Counted from the stretch's first letter, positions 29,910 to 40,317 are shown. The stretch: DNA of 64,000 nucleotides from Endozoicomonas sp. G2_2 (GCF_017744135.1 NZ_JAGHQU010000006.1:62001-126000), one strand, 5' to 3'. Notes: generated by a model not told the origin, from the letters alone. A program made the numbers and translations.

Positions 29910-30051
29910 GTTGCGGGGGCTGCGGCGAAGTGGTGTCAAGCGGGCAGAGTTTGCCAGAACCGTGCCAGGATCGCAGCCCCGCGAACTTTTTATTGCGCGA
30001 CGGCCTTTTTCCGTGCTAATGGTACGCGCTGTTTTCCGACCCGAGGCCAGC

Positions 30052-30495
30052 ATGGCTGCAACTCAGAAAGACTCTAAACTCGAGGCGCCTCAGCAGTTTA
30101 CGCCCTACACCCCGAAAGAGGGTGAAGAGTATATGAATGAGGCGCAGCGCGATCATTTCCGCCGCATCCTCATGAACTGGAAGCGCGAACTCATGGAAGA
30201 GGTCGACCGCACCATGCATCACATGAAGGATGAGGCGGCGAACTTCCCGGACCCGACCGATCGCGCCAGCCAGGAATCCGAGTTCAGCCTCGAACTGCGC
30301 ACGCGCGATCGCGAACGCAAGCTCATCCGCAAGATCGATCAGGGCATCTCCCGCGTCGATCGCGACGAATACGGCTTCTGCGACACCTGCGGTACCGAGA
30401 TCGGCATTCGCCGTCTCGAGGCCCGCCCGACCGCCACGCTGTGCGTCGACTGCAAGAGCCTGGACGAGATCCGCGAGCGCCAGCTCGGCCGCTAA
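30052..30495 (+). CDS. dksA: RNA polymerase-binding transcription factor DksA
   Basis: A 147-residue cofactor of ppGpp that binds the secondary channel of RNA polymerase and represses stable RNA promoters during starvation. The coiled-coil tip motif DxxDxA is intact (FPDPTDRASQES), and the Cys4 zinc finger is CDTCG ... CVDC. GAGG lies 6 bp before the ATG. An intrinsic terminator follows at 30522-30548. The nearby tRNA-fMet promoter has the GC-rich discriminator expected of a DksA/ppGpp-controlled promoter. Confidence 0.97.
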   Translation: MAATQKDSKLEAPQQFTPYTPKEGEEYMNEAQRDHFRRILMNWKRELMEEVDRTMHHMKDEAANFPDPTDRASQESEFSLELRTRDRERKLIRKIDQGISRVDRDEYGFCDTCGTEIGIRRLEARPTATLCVDCKSLDEIRERQLGR

Positions 30496-30521
30496 GCGGT
30501 ACGCGTGCACGTCGACCCTGG

Positions 30522-30549
30522 AACGCCCGCCTTCGTGCGGGCGTTTTCG
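30522..30549 (+). terminator. dksA terminator
   Basis: AACGCCCGC (30522-30530) pairs perfectly with GCGGGCGTT (30537-30545) around a CTTCGT loop. A short TTTC follows, so it is a stable hairpin with a modest U-tract. Confidence 0.75.
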
Positions 30550-30661
30550 TGTCCGACGTTTGGACAGCTACGTTCGCATCGATCGATCTGGCACAATCGT
30601 ATTGCCGCAATGCAGCAACGCTGCGCGCCGCGGCCTTTCTCAAAACGACGGGGCGACAGGA

Positions 30662-31195
30662 ATGAGTGACGAGACGCGGATCATCAAGAAGTATCCGAAC
30701 CGGCGGCTCTATGACACCGAAGTCAGCCGCTACATCACTCTGGAAAACATACGCCAGCTCGTGATCCGCGGCGAGCATTTCACCGTGATCGACAAGCGCA
30801 GCGGCGACGACATTACCCGCACCATACTGCTGCAGGTGATCAGCGAACAGGAGGAAGGCGGCGACCCGATCTTTCGTACCGAAGTGCTGCGCAACATCAT
30901 CCGCTTCTACGGCGACTCGATGCAAAGCACGGTGAGCTCCTATCTCGAGCTCTCGCTGGAGTTCTTCAGCGACCAGCAGCAGCAGTTCAAAGACCGCATG
31001 CGTCGGCTTCTGGGCGCGAACAATCCGCTGACCGCCCTACGGGAGCTGTCGCAGTACCAGGTGCCGATCTGGCGTTCGGTTCGACGCGAATTCCTGGCCA
31101 ATCTCAAGCGCAAGGAGCGCGGCGAGGACAACACCTCAGAGGCCTCCAGTGACAACAATTCCGACAGCGCGGGGAACGATCGCGAAAAACAATAG
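30662..31195 (+). CDS. phaR: Polyhydroxyalkanoate synthesis repressor PhaR
   Basis: A 177-residue regulator. The N-terminal DNA-binding region IIKKYPNRRLYDTEVSRYITLENI (from about residue 7) and the accumulation-regulator domain VIDKRSGDDITRTILLQVI are diagnostic, followed by a Gln-rich helix and a hydrophilic Ser/Asn/Asp tail. PhaR represses phasin and its own gene until bound by PHA polymer. No pha synthesis gene is in this window. No good promoter was found upstream; a TGGCAC...TTGC pair near 30589 has 7 bp between the boxes instead of 5 and is not a sigma-54 site. A small RNA gene begins about 75 bp downstream. Confidence 0.95.
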   Translation: MSDETRIIKKYPNRRLYDTEVSRYITLENIRQLVIRGEHFTVIDKRSGDDITRTILLQVISEQEEGGDPIFRTEVLRNIIRFYGDSMQSTVSSYLELSLEFFSDQQQQFKDRMRRLLGANNPLTALRELSQYQVPIWRSVRREFLANLKRKERGEDNTSEASSDNNSDSAGNDREKQ

Positions 31196-31236
31196 TCTTG
31201 ATAGAAACGCAGTTCCACGATTCTGCGGATCGATAG

Positions 31237-31265
31237 TTGACTAAAGTCGTAGATCGCCCTATACT
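31237..31265 (+). promoter_or_regulatory. Sigma-70 promoter of the candidate small RNA
   Basis: TTGACT (31237-31242) and TATACT (31260-31265) are separated by exactly 17 bp. Each hexamer matches 5 of 6 consensus bases. This is the best promoter seen in the window and no coding gene lies downstream of it before a terminator. Confidence 0.75.
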
Positions 31266-31271
31266 GCACCG

Positions 31272-31364
31272 CAACATCAGCGAACACGCTGATCAACCGA
31301 ATCTCCTCCGAAAGGCCTGACGGCCTTTCTCGCACTTGCCCCCTTACCCTAGGGGGCTTTTTTT
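31272..31364 (+). ncRNA. Candidate small regulatory RNA (about 93 nt)
   Basis: Downstream of the promoter are three stem-loops: 31276-31282 with 31287-31293 (ATCAGCG/CGCTGAT, AACA loop), 31310-31317 with 31322-31329 (GAAAGGCC/GGCCTTTC), and an intrinsic terminator 31338-31344 with 31351-31357 followed by seven T. Between stems 1 and 2 is an unpaired stretch containing CTCCTCC (31303-31309), complementary to a GGAGG ribosome site. There is no ATG-initiated frame in the transcript. Such architecture is typical of trans-acting, Hfq-type small RNAs. I do not recognise a known family. The transcription start is estimated. Confidence 0.65.
31338..31364 (+). terminator. Intrinsic terminator of the small RNA (and possibly phaR)
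   Basis: GCCCCCT pairs with AGGGGGC over a 6-nt loop, followed by TTTTTTT at 31358-31364. Confidence 0.85.
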
Positions 31365-31421
31365 ATGCGCGACATATACGTGCGACCGGCCAAAGCGTGA
31401 GCCGGTCTAAACGTCGCCCAT

Positions 31422-31446
31422 AAAAAAGGCGCCCCGCAGGGCGCCT
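31422..31446 (-). terminator. pnp terminator
   Basis: On the minus strand AGGCGCCC (31446-31439) pairs with GGGCGCCT (31434-31427) around a 4-nt loop and is followed by a run of T (A-tract 31422-31427 on the plus strand). It closes the long rimP-pnp transcription unit. Confidence 0.85.
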
Positions 31447-31489
31447 TCAAGACCGGGCGGGCTGCGCGAGCCCGCCTGACAAGCGTAAC

Positions 31490-33610
31490 TTAGCCTTCCG
31501 CCTGCTCTTCTTCGGCCAGTTCCTTCATCGACAGGCGCACACGGCCCTGACGGTCGACTTCGAGAACCTTGACCTTGACAACCTGGCCCTCGGACAACTC
31601 GTCGCTGACCTTCTCGACCCGATGGTCGGCGATCTGCGAGATGTGAACGAGACCATCGCGCCCCGGCACGAGGTTGACGAAGGCGCCGAAATCGACGATG
31701 CGCACGACCTTGCCCTCGTAGACCTGCCCGGCCTCGATATCGCGTGTGATGTCCTCGATACGCTTGATCGCCATGTCCGCCGCGCTCTTGTCGACCGCCG
31801 CGACGTGGATGGTGCCGTCATCTTCGATATCGATGCTGGCACCGGTCTCCTCGGTGATCGAGCGGATGGTCGCGCCACCCTTGCCGATTACGTCGCGGAT
31901 CTTGTCCGAGTCGATCTTGATGGTGAAGATGCGCGGCGCCCACTCGGAGACTTCCTGACGCGGCTTGTCGATGGCCTCGGACATCACGCCGAGAATGTGC
32001 AGCCGGCCTTCCCGGGCCTGTTCCAGCGCCACTTCCATGATCTCGCGGGTGATACCGCCGATCTTGATGTCCATCTGCAGCGCGGTCACACCGTCGGTGG
32101 AACCGGCCACCTTGAAGTCCATGTCGCCGAGATGATCCTCGTCACCGAGGATGTCGGTGAGCACGGCGAACTTGTCGCCTTCCTTGATCAGGCCCATGGC
32201 CACGCCGGCCACCGGCGCCTTGATCGGCACGCCGGCATCCATCAGCGCCAAGCTGGTGCCGCACACCGAGGCCATCGAGGACGACCCGTTGGACTCGGTG
32301 ACTTCCGAGACGATACGCATGACGTAGGGGAATTCTTTCTCGAGATCCGGCAGGACGCCCATGATGGCGCGCTTGGCGAGCTTGCCATGGCCGATCTCGC
32401 GGCGCTTCGGGCTGCCCATGAAACCGGTCTCGCCCACGCAGTAGGGCGGGAAGTTGTAGTGAAGCATGAAGGGATCTTCATACTTGCCTTCCACCGCGTC
32501 GATCATCTGCGCGTCGCGGCCCGTGCCCAGCGTGGACACGACCAGCGCCTGCGTTTCGCCGCGGGTGAACAGGGCCGAGCCGTGGGTACGCGGCAGCACG
32601 CCGGTCTTGATGTCGAGCTGGCGCACGGTGCGGGTGTCACGGCCGTCGATGCGCGGTTCGCCTTCGAGGATACGCGAACGCACCGTCTTCTTCTCGAGTG
32701 CGCCGAGCGCGCCCTTGACGTCGTCACGGCTCCAGCCTTCCTCGCCCTCTTCCACGGCGAGCTCGGCAACCACGGCTTCCTTGATCTCGCCCAGGCGCGT
32801 GCCACGATCCTGTTTGTCGGCGATCTGGTAGGCGGCCGTCACGTCGTCCTTGGCGACACGCTCGACGGCCTGCGCCAGGGTTTCGTCGGTGGGCGCGGGC
32901 TGCCAGTCCCAGGCCGGCTTGCCGGCTTCAGCGGCCAGCTTGCCGATGGCGTCGATGGCGGCCTGCAGCTGCTCGTGGCCGAAAAGCACGGCGCCGAGCA
33001 TGATCTCCTCGGAGAGCTGCTTGGCTTCGGATTCCACCATGAGCACCGCTTCGCTCGTCCCGGCGACCACGAGGTTGAGGTCACCGTCCTTGAGCTGGCT
33101 GGCGCTCGGGTTGAGGATGTACTCGCCGTTGGCATAGCCCACACGCGCGCCGCCGATCGGGCCGGCGAACGGCATGCCGGAGATGGCCAGAGCCGCGGAC
33201 GCCCCGATCATGGCCGGGATATCGGAATCGATTTCCGGATCGACCGACATCACGGTCGCCACGATCTGCACTTCGTTATAGAAGCCCTTCGGAAACAGCG
33301 GGCGGATTGGCCGGTCGATGAGACGGCAGGTCAGCGTTTCCTTCTCGCCGGGACGGCCTTCGCGCTTGAAGAAACCGCCGGGGATCTTGCCGCCGGCGTA
33401 GGTGCGTTCCTGGTAATTGACGGTCAGCGGGAAGAAGGCGGCGTTCGGCGCGGCTTCCTTCTTGCCGACCGCCGTGACCAGCACGACCGTGTCGCCCATG
33501 CTCACCTTCACGGCGCCATCGGCCTGGCGCGCGATCTCGCCGGTTTCGAGGGAAACGGCGTGCTCGCCGAACTGGAATGTCTGCTTGCTGGTGACGGTAA
33601 CGTTGCTCAC
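31490..33610 (-). CDS. pnp: Polyribonucleotide nucleotidyltransferase (PNPase)
   Basis: A 706-residue phosphorolytic 3'-5' exoribonuclease and degradosome component. Two RNase PH domains (about 1-225 and 315-550, the second with the active region [19 protein letters not shown] and [18 protein letters not shown]), then KH ([16 protein letters not shown], about 565) and S1 ([13 protein letters not shown], about 625). The start is a GTG at 33610 giving the family N-terminus; it has AGGA 9 bp upstream. A TTG 27 bp further upstream is less likely. A terminator-like hairpin separates it from rpsO, as in E. coli. Confidence 0.97.
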   Translation of the reverse strand: MSNVTVTSKQTFQFGEHAVSLETGEIARQADGAVKVSMGDTVVLVTAVGKKEAAPNAAFFPLTVNYQERTYAGGKIPGGFFKREGRPGEKETLTCRLIDRPIRPLFPKGFYNEVQIVATVMSVDPEIDSDIPAMIGASAALAISGMPFAGPIGGARVGYANGEYILNPSASQLKDGDLNLVVAGTSEAVLMVESEAKQLSEEIMLGAVLFGHEQLQAAIDAIGKLAAEAGKPAWDWQPAPTDETLAQAVERVAKDDVTAAYQIADKQDRGTRLGEIKEAVVAELAVEEGEEGWSRDDVKGALGALEKKTVRSRILEGEPRIDGRDTRTVRQLDIKTGVLPRTHGSALFTRGETQALVVSTLGTGRDAQMIDAVEGKYEDPFMLHYNFPPYCVGETGFMGSPKRREIGHGKLAKRAIMGVLPDLEKEFPYVMRIVSEVTESNGSSSMASVCGTSLALMDAGVPIKAPVAGVAMGLIKEGDKFAVLTDILGDEDHLGDMDFKVAGSTDGVTALQMDIKIGGITREIMEVALEQAREGRLHILGVMSEAIDKPRQEVSEWAPRIFTIKIDSDKIRDVIGKGGATIRSITEETGASIDIEDDGTIHVAAVDKSAADMAIKRIEDITRDIEAGQVYEGKVVRIVDFGAFVNLVPGRDGLVHISQIADHRVEKVSDELSEGQVVKVKVLEVDRQGRVRLSMKELAEEEQAEG

Positions 33611-33634
33611 TAGAATTATCCTGTGTCTTTCAAA

Positions 33635-33671
33635 CAAAAAAGCGCCCGGCTCGGTTTACCGAGGGGCGCTT
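33635..33671 (-). terminator. rpsO-pnp intergenic terminator/attenuator
   Basis: On the minus strand AAGCGCCC (33671-33664) pairs with GGGCGCTT (33647-33640), with an inner CTCGG/CCGAG stem and a TAAA loop, then a T-run. Part of transcription presumably ends here after rpsO and part reads on into pnp. Confidence 0.8.
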
Positions 33672-33698
33672 TCGTGGGCGTGGATCTGATGCTCGCGC

Positions 33699-33968
33699 TT
33701 AGCGACGCAGACCCAGCTCGCTGATCAAGGCCTTGTACCGCGAAGCATCACGACGCTTGACGTAATCCAGCAATTTACGACGCTGGTTGACCATCTTCAG
33801 CAGGCCGCGGCGCGAATGGTGATCCGCCTTGTGGGCATTGAAGTGTTCGCCAAGCTGGCTGATACGGGTCGTCAGTAGTGCAACCTGCACCTCGGGGGAA
33901 CCGGTATCGCCGGTGCCACGACTGAATTTGTTGATGACTTCGGCTTTTTCTTCGGTGGACAGGGCCAT
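33699..33968 (-). CDS. rpsO: 30S ribosomal protein S15
   Basis: An 89-residue primary 16S rRNA-binding protein. The family pattern is complete: [34 protein letters not shown] and [18 protein letters not shown] is 7 bp before the ATG. rpsO follows truB by 257 bp, a gap that holds palindrome D, and precedes pnp. Confidence 0.98.
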   Translation of the reverse strand: MALSTEEKAEVINKFSRGTGDTGSPEVQVALLTTRISQLGEHFNAHKADHHSRRGLLKMVNQRRKLLDYVKRRDASRYKALISELGLRR

Positions 33969-34012
33969 GTTTACTCCTGAGTATCAATACAAACACCGCA
34001 GCCCCCACCTAC

Positions 34013-34102
34013 CTGGAACAGGCCGGCTTTTTCCAAACCACAAGTCGGGAAGAGCGGTTGCTCACATCCCACGAAACGGTTTGGAAAAAGCCCGTGCTCC
34101 AG
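34013..34102. repeat. Palindrome D between truB and rpsO
   Basis: GGCTTTTTCCAAACC (34025-34039) is perfectly repeated in inverse at 34078-34092. The arms continue outward to CTGGA (34013-34017) and TCCAG (34098-34102) with small bulges. The 38-bp central part is not obviously structured. It might act as a truB processing or termination signal, or be a dispersed repeat. The rest of the 257-bp gap shows nothing else. Confidence 0.7.
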
Positions 34103-34225
34103 GCGCCGGGTGGCAGCCGCGTGTGCCGCGAGGCGCATATTCTAGCCGCTTGCCGCCCCGCTGTACAATAAATTTCGGGCTAGCGAGCAGTCCCCGCCAA
34201 GGCATCGCGCGTGCCGCACTCGGCT

Positions 34226-35149
34226 CTAGCGCTGCGGACGGGCAAACAGTCGCCGAGGCGCGAGTTGGCCGCGGTCGTTGATCCGGCCCAAACCAAGCAG
34301 TTGCCCTCGATCGTCCTCGATCAATAACGTGTCCGGCAGCGGGGACGGCAGGCTGCAGTCCACGGCACGGCCATGGTTCATGTCGGCAGCGCCGACCGCG
34401 TCGAGCGCAATACGGGGCCAGTCCTCCACCACGGTGGAGAGCGGCAGCAACCATTGGTCGAGCGGGCCGCCGCTCTGTGCCGCGGCCTCGATCTCGGCCA
34501 GGGGCGTCATGCCCAGCTCACGGCCCAATCGACCGACGCCGGTGCGATGCAGCGTACCCACATGGGCCACACCGCCCCAGGTACGCGCGATATCTTCCAC
34601 CAGTGTCCGGATGTACGTCCCGCTGGATACCCGCGCGTCCAGCGTAAAGGTGCTCGCATCGCAATCGACGAGTTGCAGCTCGTGTACCACGATATCGCGC
34701 GGCTCGCGCTCGACGGTCTCGCCCGCGCGGGCATGCTCGTACAGCCGCTTGCCATCCTTCTTCAAGGCCGAATACATCGGCGGTATCTGCTGTTGCGGGC
34801 CGATGAAGTCCGCGATGACCGCCTCGAGGCGCTGGCGGTCGGGCATTGCCACATCGCTGCGGGCCACCACCTCGCCCTCGCGATCGCCGGTCGCGGTCTG
34901 TGCGCCGTGAAGCGCGGTCACGCGATAGCGCTTCGCCGCCGAAAGCAGATAGGAGGAGACTTTGGTCGCCTCGCCGAGACAGACGGGGAGCAGCCCGCTG
35001 GCAAGTGGATCGAGACTGCCCGTATGGCCGGCCTTGCGCGCGTCGTAGGCACGCCGAACACGCTGAAGCGCCGCGTTGGACGAGCAACCGACAGGCTTAT
35101 CGAGCAGTACGACGCCGTCGATATCCCGACCGCGCTTACGACGTCCCAT
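34226..35149 (-). CDS. truB: tRNA pseudouridine(55) synthase
   Basis: A 307-residue enzyme that makes pseudouridine 55 in the T-loop of nearly all tRNAs. GVVLLDKPVGCSSN opens the catalytic domain, and the nucleophilic Asp lies in GHTGSLDPLASGLLPV (about residue 47). KRYRVTALHG, PPMYSALKKDGKRLYEHAR and VSSGTYIRTLVED are further signatures, with a C-terminal PUA-like region. It overlaps the end of rbfA by 14 bp. Confidence 0.97.
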   Translation of the reverse strand: MGRRKRGRDIDGVVLLDKPVGCSSNAALQRVRRAYDARKAGHTGSLDPLASGLLPVCLGEATKVSSYLLSAAKRYRVTALHGAQTATGDREGEVVARSDVAMPDRQRLEAVIADFIGPQQQIPPMYSALKKDGKRLYEHARAGETVEREPRDIVVHELQLVDCDASTFTLDARVSSGTYIRTLVEDIARTWGGVAHVGTLHRTGVGRLGRELGMTPLAEIEAAAQSGGPLDQWLLPLSTVVEDWPRIALDAVGAADMNHGRAVDCSLPSPLPDTLLIEDDRGQLLGLGRINDRGQLAPRRLFARPQR

Positions 35150-35561
35150 GGTCGTCGCCAGCGTGCTCGGCGCCGTCGCCGAGCGGATCGCCGTGACGTT
35201 GATCCTCCGCGACCGCCGAGTCGATCAGACTGCTCAGATGCTGGGCATCGCGTTCCGTGGTGTCTTCAATGAAACGCAGCTCGGGCATCGATCGCAGACG
35301 CAGGCGCTTGCCGAGCGCGCGCTTGAGAAAACCGCGTGCTGCACGCAGGCCTTCCAGCGCTTCGCTTGGGTCTTCCGTGGCTGCCGTCACGTCGAAGGAA
35401 CCGACGAATACCTTGGCGTGCTTGAGATCCTGCGAAACCTCGACATCGGTGATCGCCACCAGACGCACCCGCGGGTCTTTCACCTCGGTGGTGATCAGTA
35501 TGCCCAGCTCGCGCTTGAGCTCCTCGGCAACGCGGTGCTTGCGAGAAAATTCCCGTGCCAC
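35136..35561 (-). CDS. rbfA: Ribosome-binding factor A
   Basis: A 141-residue KH-like 30S maturation factor needed for 16S 5'-end processing and cold adaptation. It begins REFSRKHRVAEELKRELG and contains DPRVRLVAITDVEVSQDLKHAKVFV (from about residue 29), both typical. The start is a GTG at 35561. It lies 21 bp after infB and overlaps truB. Confidence 0.96.
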   Translation of the reverse strand: MAREFSRKHRVAEELKRELGILITTEVKDPRVRLVAITDVEVSQDLKHAKVFVGSFDVTAATEDPSEALEGLRAARGFLKRALGKRLRLRSMPELRFIEDTTERDAQHLSSLIDSAVAEDQRHGDPLGDGAEHAGDDHGTS

Positions 35562-35582
35562 GACTGAACGCCCCGAGCCGGC

Positions 35583-38204
35583 TTATGCCGGCTCGGCGGT
35601 CTGGACTTCGCGCTGGACTTCCGTGCGCTCGTAGACCTCGATCTGGTCGCCGGGCTTGATGTCGTTGTAGTTCTTGACACCAATACCGCATTCGGTACCC
35701 GCCGGCACGCGATTGACGTCGTCCTTATGGCGACGCAGCGACTCGAGCTCGCCTTCGTAGACGACCACGTTGTCGCGCAGCACGCGAATCGGCTGACCGC
35801 GAACCACGGCGCCATCGGCCACGAGACAGCCGGCGATCGCGCCGAGCTTGGACGAGCGGAACACGTCCCGCACCTCGGCCAGGCCGATGATCTCTTCGCG
35901 CACCTCGGTGCCGAGCAGGCCGCTGACCGCATCGGTGACGTCCTGGATCGCTTCGTAGATCACGCTGTAGTAGCGCACATCCACGCCCGATTCCTGGATC
36001 ACCTTGCGGGCCTTGGCGTCGGCCCGGACGTTGAAGCCGATGATGATCGCCTTCGACGCCAGCGCCAGCTCCACGTCGGACTCGCTGATACCGCCCACAC
36101 CACTCGAGATGATGCGGATCTTGACCTCTTCCGAGGGAATCTTGCCGAGCGACTCGACCAGCGCTTCCACGCTGCCCTGCACGTCGCCCTTGATGAGCAG
36201 GTTCAGATCCTTGGTCTCGGCGGGGCCGTCCTCGCCGATGGCCGAGAAGACTTCCTCGAGACGCGCAGCCTGCTGCTGGGCCAGCTTGTTCTCGCGCTGG
36301 CGCTCGTCGCGCTGATCCGCGATTTCGCGCGCCTTCTTTTCGTTGGCGACCACGAAGGCGTCATCGCCGGCTTCCGGCGTGCCGGACAGGCCGAGCACCT
36401 CGACAGGAATCGACGGGCCGGCCGATTTCACCTGCTCGCCCAACTCGTTGAACATGGCGCGCACGCGACCGAAATGCGGGCCGGCCAGAATGGCGTCGCC
36501 GCGCTTGAGCGTACCCGCCTTGACCAGAATCGTGGCCACCGGGCCGCGACCTTTCTCGAGGCTGGATTCGATCACCGTACCGCGTGCCGGCACATCGACC
36601 GGCGCCTTGAACTCGGCGACTTCGGCCTGCAGCAGAATCGCGTCGAGCAGATCGTCGATGCCTTCGCCGGTGTGCGACGAGACCGGCACCACCATCGTGT
36701 CGCCGCCCCAGTCTTCCGGGATGATCTCTTCGGCGGACAGGCCACTCTTGACCTTCTCGATATCCGCGCTGGCGACGTCCATCTTGGTGACCGCGACGAC
36801 CATCGGAACACCGGCAGCACGGGCGTGCTGGATCGACTCCTTGGTCTGCGGCATGACGCCGTCGTCGGCCGCGACGATGAGAATCGCGATATCGGTGATC
36901 TCGGCACCACGGGCACGCATGCGGGTGAACGCGGCGTGGCCCGGCGTATCGATGAAGGTGATCGCGCCCTTGTCGTGCTTCACGTGATAGGCGCCAATAT
37001 GCTGCGTGATGCCGCCCGCCTCGCCGGCCTGCACCTTGGTGCGCCGGATGTAATCGAGCAGCGACGTCTTGCCGTGGTCGACGTGACCCATGATGGTCAC
37101 GACCGGGGCACGGGACACGCCTTCGACTTCCTCTTCCTCTGCGCGGACCTCGTCGATGAGCGTCTCTTCGGCGCTCTCGGACTTCACCGGCTTCGGATTG
37201 TGTCCCATCTCCTCGACGAGCAGATAGGCGGTGTCCTGATCGACGGTCTGGTTGATCGTCGCCATGACGCCGAGCTTCATCATGCGCTTGAGCAGATCGC
37301 CGCCCTTCACCGCCATGCGCTGAGCGAGATCCGACACGGTGATGAGTTCCGGAATCTCCACATCGCGCACGACAGGCGCGGTCGGGCGCTCGAAGCCATG
37401 CTCGGTCGCCACGTTGACCTTGCTGCTGCGCGTCACGCGCTTCTTCTTGCTCTTGCGCCGGCCCTGCTTGCCCTCGGCGACGTGCAGCTCCTTGCGCTTG
37501 CCGCGGTTCTTCTCGCGTTCGACATCCTCTTCGGTACGGCCGTGACTCTCGGCCGCGCGGCGCAGGTTCTCCTGTGCGCGCGAGCGCGCATCGTCGACGC
37601 GAACCGTACGCTTGGCACGCTCCTTCTCCAGCGCTTCGCGATCGGCCTGTTCCTTGGCCTCGCGCTGCGCATTGATCTCGGCTTCGCGGCGCGCCCGCTC
37701 CTCGGCTTCCTGGCGTAGCGCTTCTTCATGCTCGCGCTGCGCCTTGGCGTCCGCCTCCTGGCGCTCGGCCTCTTCCTGGCGTGCCTTTTCCGCAGCCTCC
37801 TGGGCCTCGCGATCCTGCTCTGCCTTTGCAGCCTGCTCGCGCGCCTCTTCCTCGCGGGCCTTTTCGTTTTCGGCCTCCTGCTCGGCACGGCTGGTATAGG
37901 TGCGGCGTTTACGCACCTCCACGCTTACCGTACGGCCCGAGGTGGCGCCGCGGCCGGTATTGACCTTGAGCTCCGAGGTCGAACGCCGACGTAGCGACAC
38001 GCCACTCTTGCGCGTGCCGAGCTTGCCGCCCGACTTGGAACCGCCGCTGTCACGCAGGTGCCGCAGCAACTTGAGCTTGTCCTCGTCGCTGATGCCGTCG
38101 CTCTCCGTCGAAGCGGAGACACCGGCTTCGGCCAAGCGCGTGATCAGTCGCTCCACCGGAATTCCGACTTCCGATGCCAGCTGTTTGACTGTCGTTTGCG
38201 CCAT
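35583..38204 (-). CDS. infB: Translation initiation factor IF-2
   Basis: An 873-residue GTPase that places initiator tRNA on the 30S subunit. An N-terminal IF2-N domain ([20 protein letters not shown]) is followed by a long charged, coiled-coil-like region (about 90-300, rich in Glu, Ala, Arg), and the G domain with [20 protein letters not shown], and TKMD, then domains II-IV. The ATG at 38204 has GGAG 12 bp upstream; the frame extends upstream without homology. It lies 70 bp downstream of nusA. In-frame internal starts (IF2-beta) were not assessed. Confidence 0.97.
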   Translation of the reverse strand: MAQTTVKQLASEVGIPVERLITRLAEAGVSASTESDGISDEDKLKLLRHLRDSGGSKSGGKLGTRKSGVSLRRRSTSELKVNTGRGATSGRTVSVEVRKRRTYTSRAEQEAENEKAREEEAREQAAKAEQDREAQEAAEKARQEEAERQEADAKAQREHEEALRQEAEERARREAEINAQREAKEQADREALEKERAKRTVRVDDARSRAQENLRRAAESHGRTEEDVEREKNRGKRKELHVAEGKQGRRKSKKKRVTRSSKVNVATEHGFERPTAPVVRDVEIPELITVSDLAQRMAVKGGDLLKRMMKLGVMATINQTVDQDTAYLLVEEMGHNPKPVKSESAEETLIDEVRAEEEEVEGVSRAPVVTIMGHVDHGKTSLLDYIRRTKVQAGEAGGITQHIGAYHVKHDKGAITFIDTPGHAAFTRMRARGAEITDIAILIVAADDGVMPQTKESIQHARAAGVPMVVAVTKMDVASADIEKVKSGLSAEEIIPEDWGGDTMVVPVSSHTGEGIDDLLDAILLQAEVAEFKAPVDVPARGTVIESSLEKGRGPVATILVKAGTLKRGDAILAGPHFGRVRAMFNELGEQVKSAGPSIPVEVLGLSGTPEAGDDAFVVANEKKAREIADQRDERQRENKLAQQQAARLEEVFSAIGEDGPAETKDLNLLIKGDVQGSVEALVESLGKIPSEEVKIRIISSGVGGISESDVELALASKAIIIGFNVRADAKARKVIQESGVDVRYYSVIYEAIQDVTDAVSGLLGTEVREEIIGLAEVRDVFRSSKLGAIAGCLVADGAVVRGQPIRVLRDNVVVYEGELESLRRHKDDVNRVPAGTECGIGVKNYNDIKPGDQIEVYERTEVQREVQTAEPA

Positions 38205-38274
38205 ATTCTGCTTACTCCATGGGGCCCGCGCTGGTGCGTTGCCCGCGCCGGGCGTCCGTTTATTCAGGACAATT

Positions 38275-39804
38275 CTATTCGGCGCCGGCCTGCTCGTCAG
38301 CAAACCAGTGCGCCCGGGCAGCCATGATCAGCTTGCCGGCCGCGGCCTCGTCCATCTCGATCATCTCGACGAGTTCGTCTGCACCGAGTTCGGCGAGATC
38401 GTCGCGCGAGAGGATACCGTTTTCCGCCAGCGCTGCAGCGATTTCGTCGTCAACGCCCTCAACCTCGTAGAGATCGTCTTCCGGGGTGGCGGCGTCGCCG
38501 CCTTCGGCCGACGAAATCGCCTTCGAGAGAAGATAATCGCGCGCGCGGTTGCGCAGCTCCTCGACGATGTCCTCGTCGAACTCCTCGATCTCGGCGAGTT
38601 CGTCGAGCGGCACGTAGGCGATCTCTTCCGTGGTGGTGAAGCCTTCCTGCACCAGGATGACCGCCACCTCGTCGTCCACGTCGAGCTGCTCGCGGAACAT
38701 CGCCTGCAGGGCTTCGCCTTCGGCTTCGCTCTTGGCGTCGGCATCCTCGACGGTCATGACATTGAGCTGCCAGCCGGTCAGATCCGAAGCCAGGCGAATG
38801 TTCTGGCCGCCGCGACCGATAGCCTTGGCGAGCACGTCCTCGGCGACCGCGAGATCCATGCTGCTCGAATCCTCGTCGAGCACGATGGATTCCACTTCCG
38901 CCGGCGCCATCGCGTTGATCACGAACTGGGCCGGGTTCTCGTTCCACATGATGATATCGATGCGCTCGCCGGCCAGCTCGTTCGATACGCTCTGTACGCG
39001 CGAACCGCGCATGCCGACGCAGGCCCCGACCGGGTCGATACGGCGGTCCTTGGCCTGTACCGAAATCTTGGCCCGCAGACCCGGGTCACGCGCGGCGCCG
39101 CGCAGCTCGATCAGGCCCTGACCGACCTCCGGTACTTCCAGCTTGAACAGCTCGAGCAGGAACTCGGGCTTGGTACGCGAGACAAACAGCTGCGGACCGC
39201 GCTGCTCGGGCCGTACGTCGTAGAGAAAGCCGCGTACGCGGTCGCCGGGGCGCATCGGCTCGCGGGGAATCATCTGATCACGCGGAATGATCGCTTCGGC
39301 ATTGCCGCCGAGATCGAGGATTACCGCGCCGCGCTCCATGCGCTTCACCAGCCCGGTGATCAGTTCACCGACCCGGTCCTTGTACTGGTCGACGATCTGC
39401 GCACGCTCGGCTTCGCGCACCTTCTGCACGATGACCTGTTTCGCGGCCTGCGCGGCGATACGGCCGAATTCCACGGATTCCATGGGCTCTTCGACGAAAT
39501 CGCCTGCCGCGATCTCCGGATTCTTCTCGCGCGCGCTCTCCAGCGAGATTTCGCGATCCGGCTCTTCGATGAAGACCGGTTCGCCGTCTTCGTCTTCCAT
39601 GCCGGGCTCGATCACATGCCAGCGGCGGAACGTCTCGTAGTGGCCGGTCTTGCGATCGACCGCAACCCGCACGGCGATCTCGCCGCCATGCTTCTTGCGC
39701 GTCGCGGACGCCAGCGCGGCCTCAATCGCTTCGAAGATGATCTCTCGATCGACGCCTTTTTCATTGGATACCGCTTCGGCGACCAAAAGGACATTTTTAT
39801 TCAT
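38275..39804 (-). CDS. nusA: Transcription termination/antitermination factor NusA
   Basis: A 509-residue RNA polymerase-binding factor. An N-terminal domain ([18 protein letters not shown]), S1 (about 140-200), two KH domains ([28 protein letters not shown]) and two acidic C-terminal AR repeats as in E. coli. The start is the ATG at 39804; a GTG three codons upstream gives almost the same protein. It follows rimP by 60 bp. NusA autoregulates this operon in E. coli. Confidence 0.97.
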   Translation of the reverse strand: MNKNVLLVAEAVSNEKGVDREIIFEAIEAALASATRKKHGGEIAVRVAVDRKTGHYETFRRWHVIEPGMEDEDGEPVFIEEPDREISLESAREKNPEIAAGDFVEEPMESVEFGRIAAQAAKQVIVQKVREAERAQIVDQYKDRVGELITGLVKRMERGAVILDLGGNAEAIIPRDQMIPREPMRPGDRVRGFLYDVRPEQRGPQLFVSRTKPEFLLELFKLEVPEVGQGLIELRGAARDPGLRAKISVQAKDRRIDPVGACVGMRGSRVQSVSNELAGERIDIIMWNENPAQFVINAMAPAEVESIVLDEDSSSMDLAVAEDVLAKAIGRGGQNIRLASDLTGWQLNVMTVEDADAKSEAEGEALQAMFREQLDVDDEVAVILVQEGFTTTEEIAYVPLDELAEIEEFDEDIVEELRNRARDYLLSKAISSAEGGDAATPEDDLYEVEGVDDEIAAALAENGILSRDDLAELGADELVEMIEMDEAAAGKLIMAARAHWFADEQAGAE

Positions 39805-39864
39805 CGCTGCCACCCGAAATCGTTCGTGTTGCGTTGCACCGGCAAAACCGACCCTGTTGCGCGT

Positions 39865-40317
39865 CTATTGCTCAAATACCGGCTCCAGCCGCGCCTTGGC
39901 CATGTCACCCGTGGCGAGGCTGTATGTCTGGTCGTCGCAGCCCAAATCAACCGTGTCGCCGTTGACGGCCAAAATCGTGCCGCGAAACTTCCGCTGCCCG
40001 GCCACGGGCGCGAACATGTTGATGCGAGCGCGCTCGCCGATGAAACGGCGAAAATGTTCGCCCGTCACCAGCGGCCGATCCATGCCCGGAGACGACACCT
40101 CGAGGCTGTACTGGCTATTGCTCGAATCCTCGACGTCGAGAACCGCGCTGACCTCGTGACTGACCTTCTCGCAGTCTTCGAGCGCGATGCCTTCGGGGGA
40201 ATCGATATACAGCCTCAGCACACTGCTGCGCCCGGCACCCACGGACTCCAGATGCCAGAGCTCGTAACCGAGATCGGTCACGATGGGTTCGAGCAGGTTA
40301 CGGAGTCGTTGCGACAT
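39865..40317 (-). CDS. rimP: Ribosome maturation factor RimP
   Basis: A 150-residue 30S maturation factor. LEPIVTDLGYELWHLESVG, VLRLYIDSPEGIALEDCEKVSHEVSAVLD and YSLEVSSPGMDRPL (in parts of the first 85 residues) are diagnostic. The ATG at 40317 has no Shine-Dalgarno: the T-run of an intrinsic terminator ends only 11 bp upstream and another ATG out of frame lies at 40327. Translation initiation may therefore be unusual or the true start slightly different. Confidence 0.95.
   Translation of the reverse strand: MSQRLRNLLEPIVTDLGYELWHLESVGAGRSSVLRLYIDSPEGIALEDCEKVSHEVSAVLDVEDSSNSQYSLEVSSPGMDRPLVTGEHFRRFIGERARINMFAPVAGQRKFRGTILAVNGDTVDLGCDDQTYSLATGDMAKARLEPVFEQ

Noticed and set aside
30589-30606. 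Sigma-54 promoter upstream of phaR
   Set aside because: TGGCAC and TTGC are present but separated by 7 bp instead of 5, which breaks the -24/-12 geometry.
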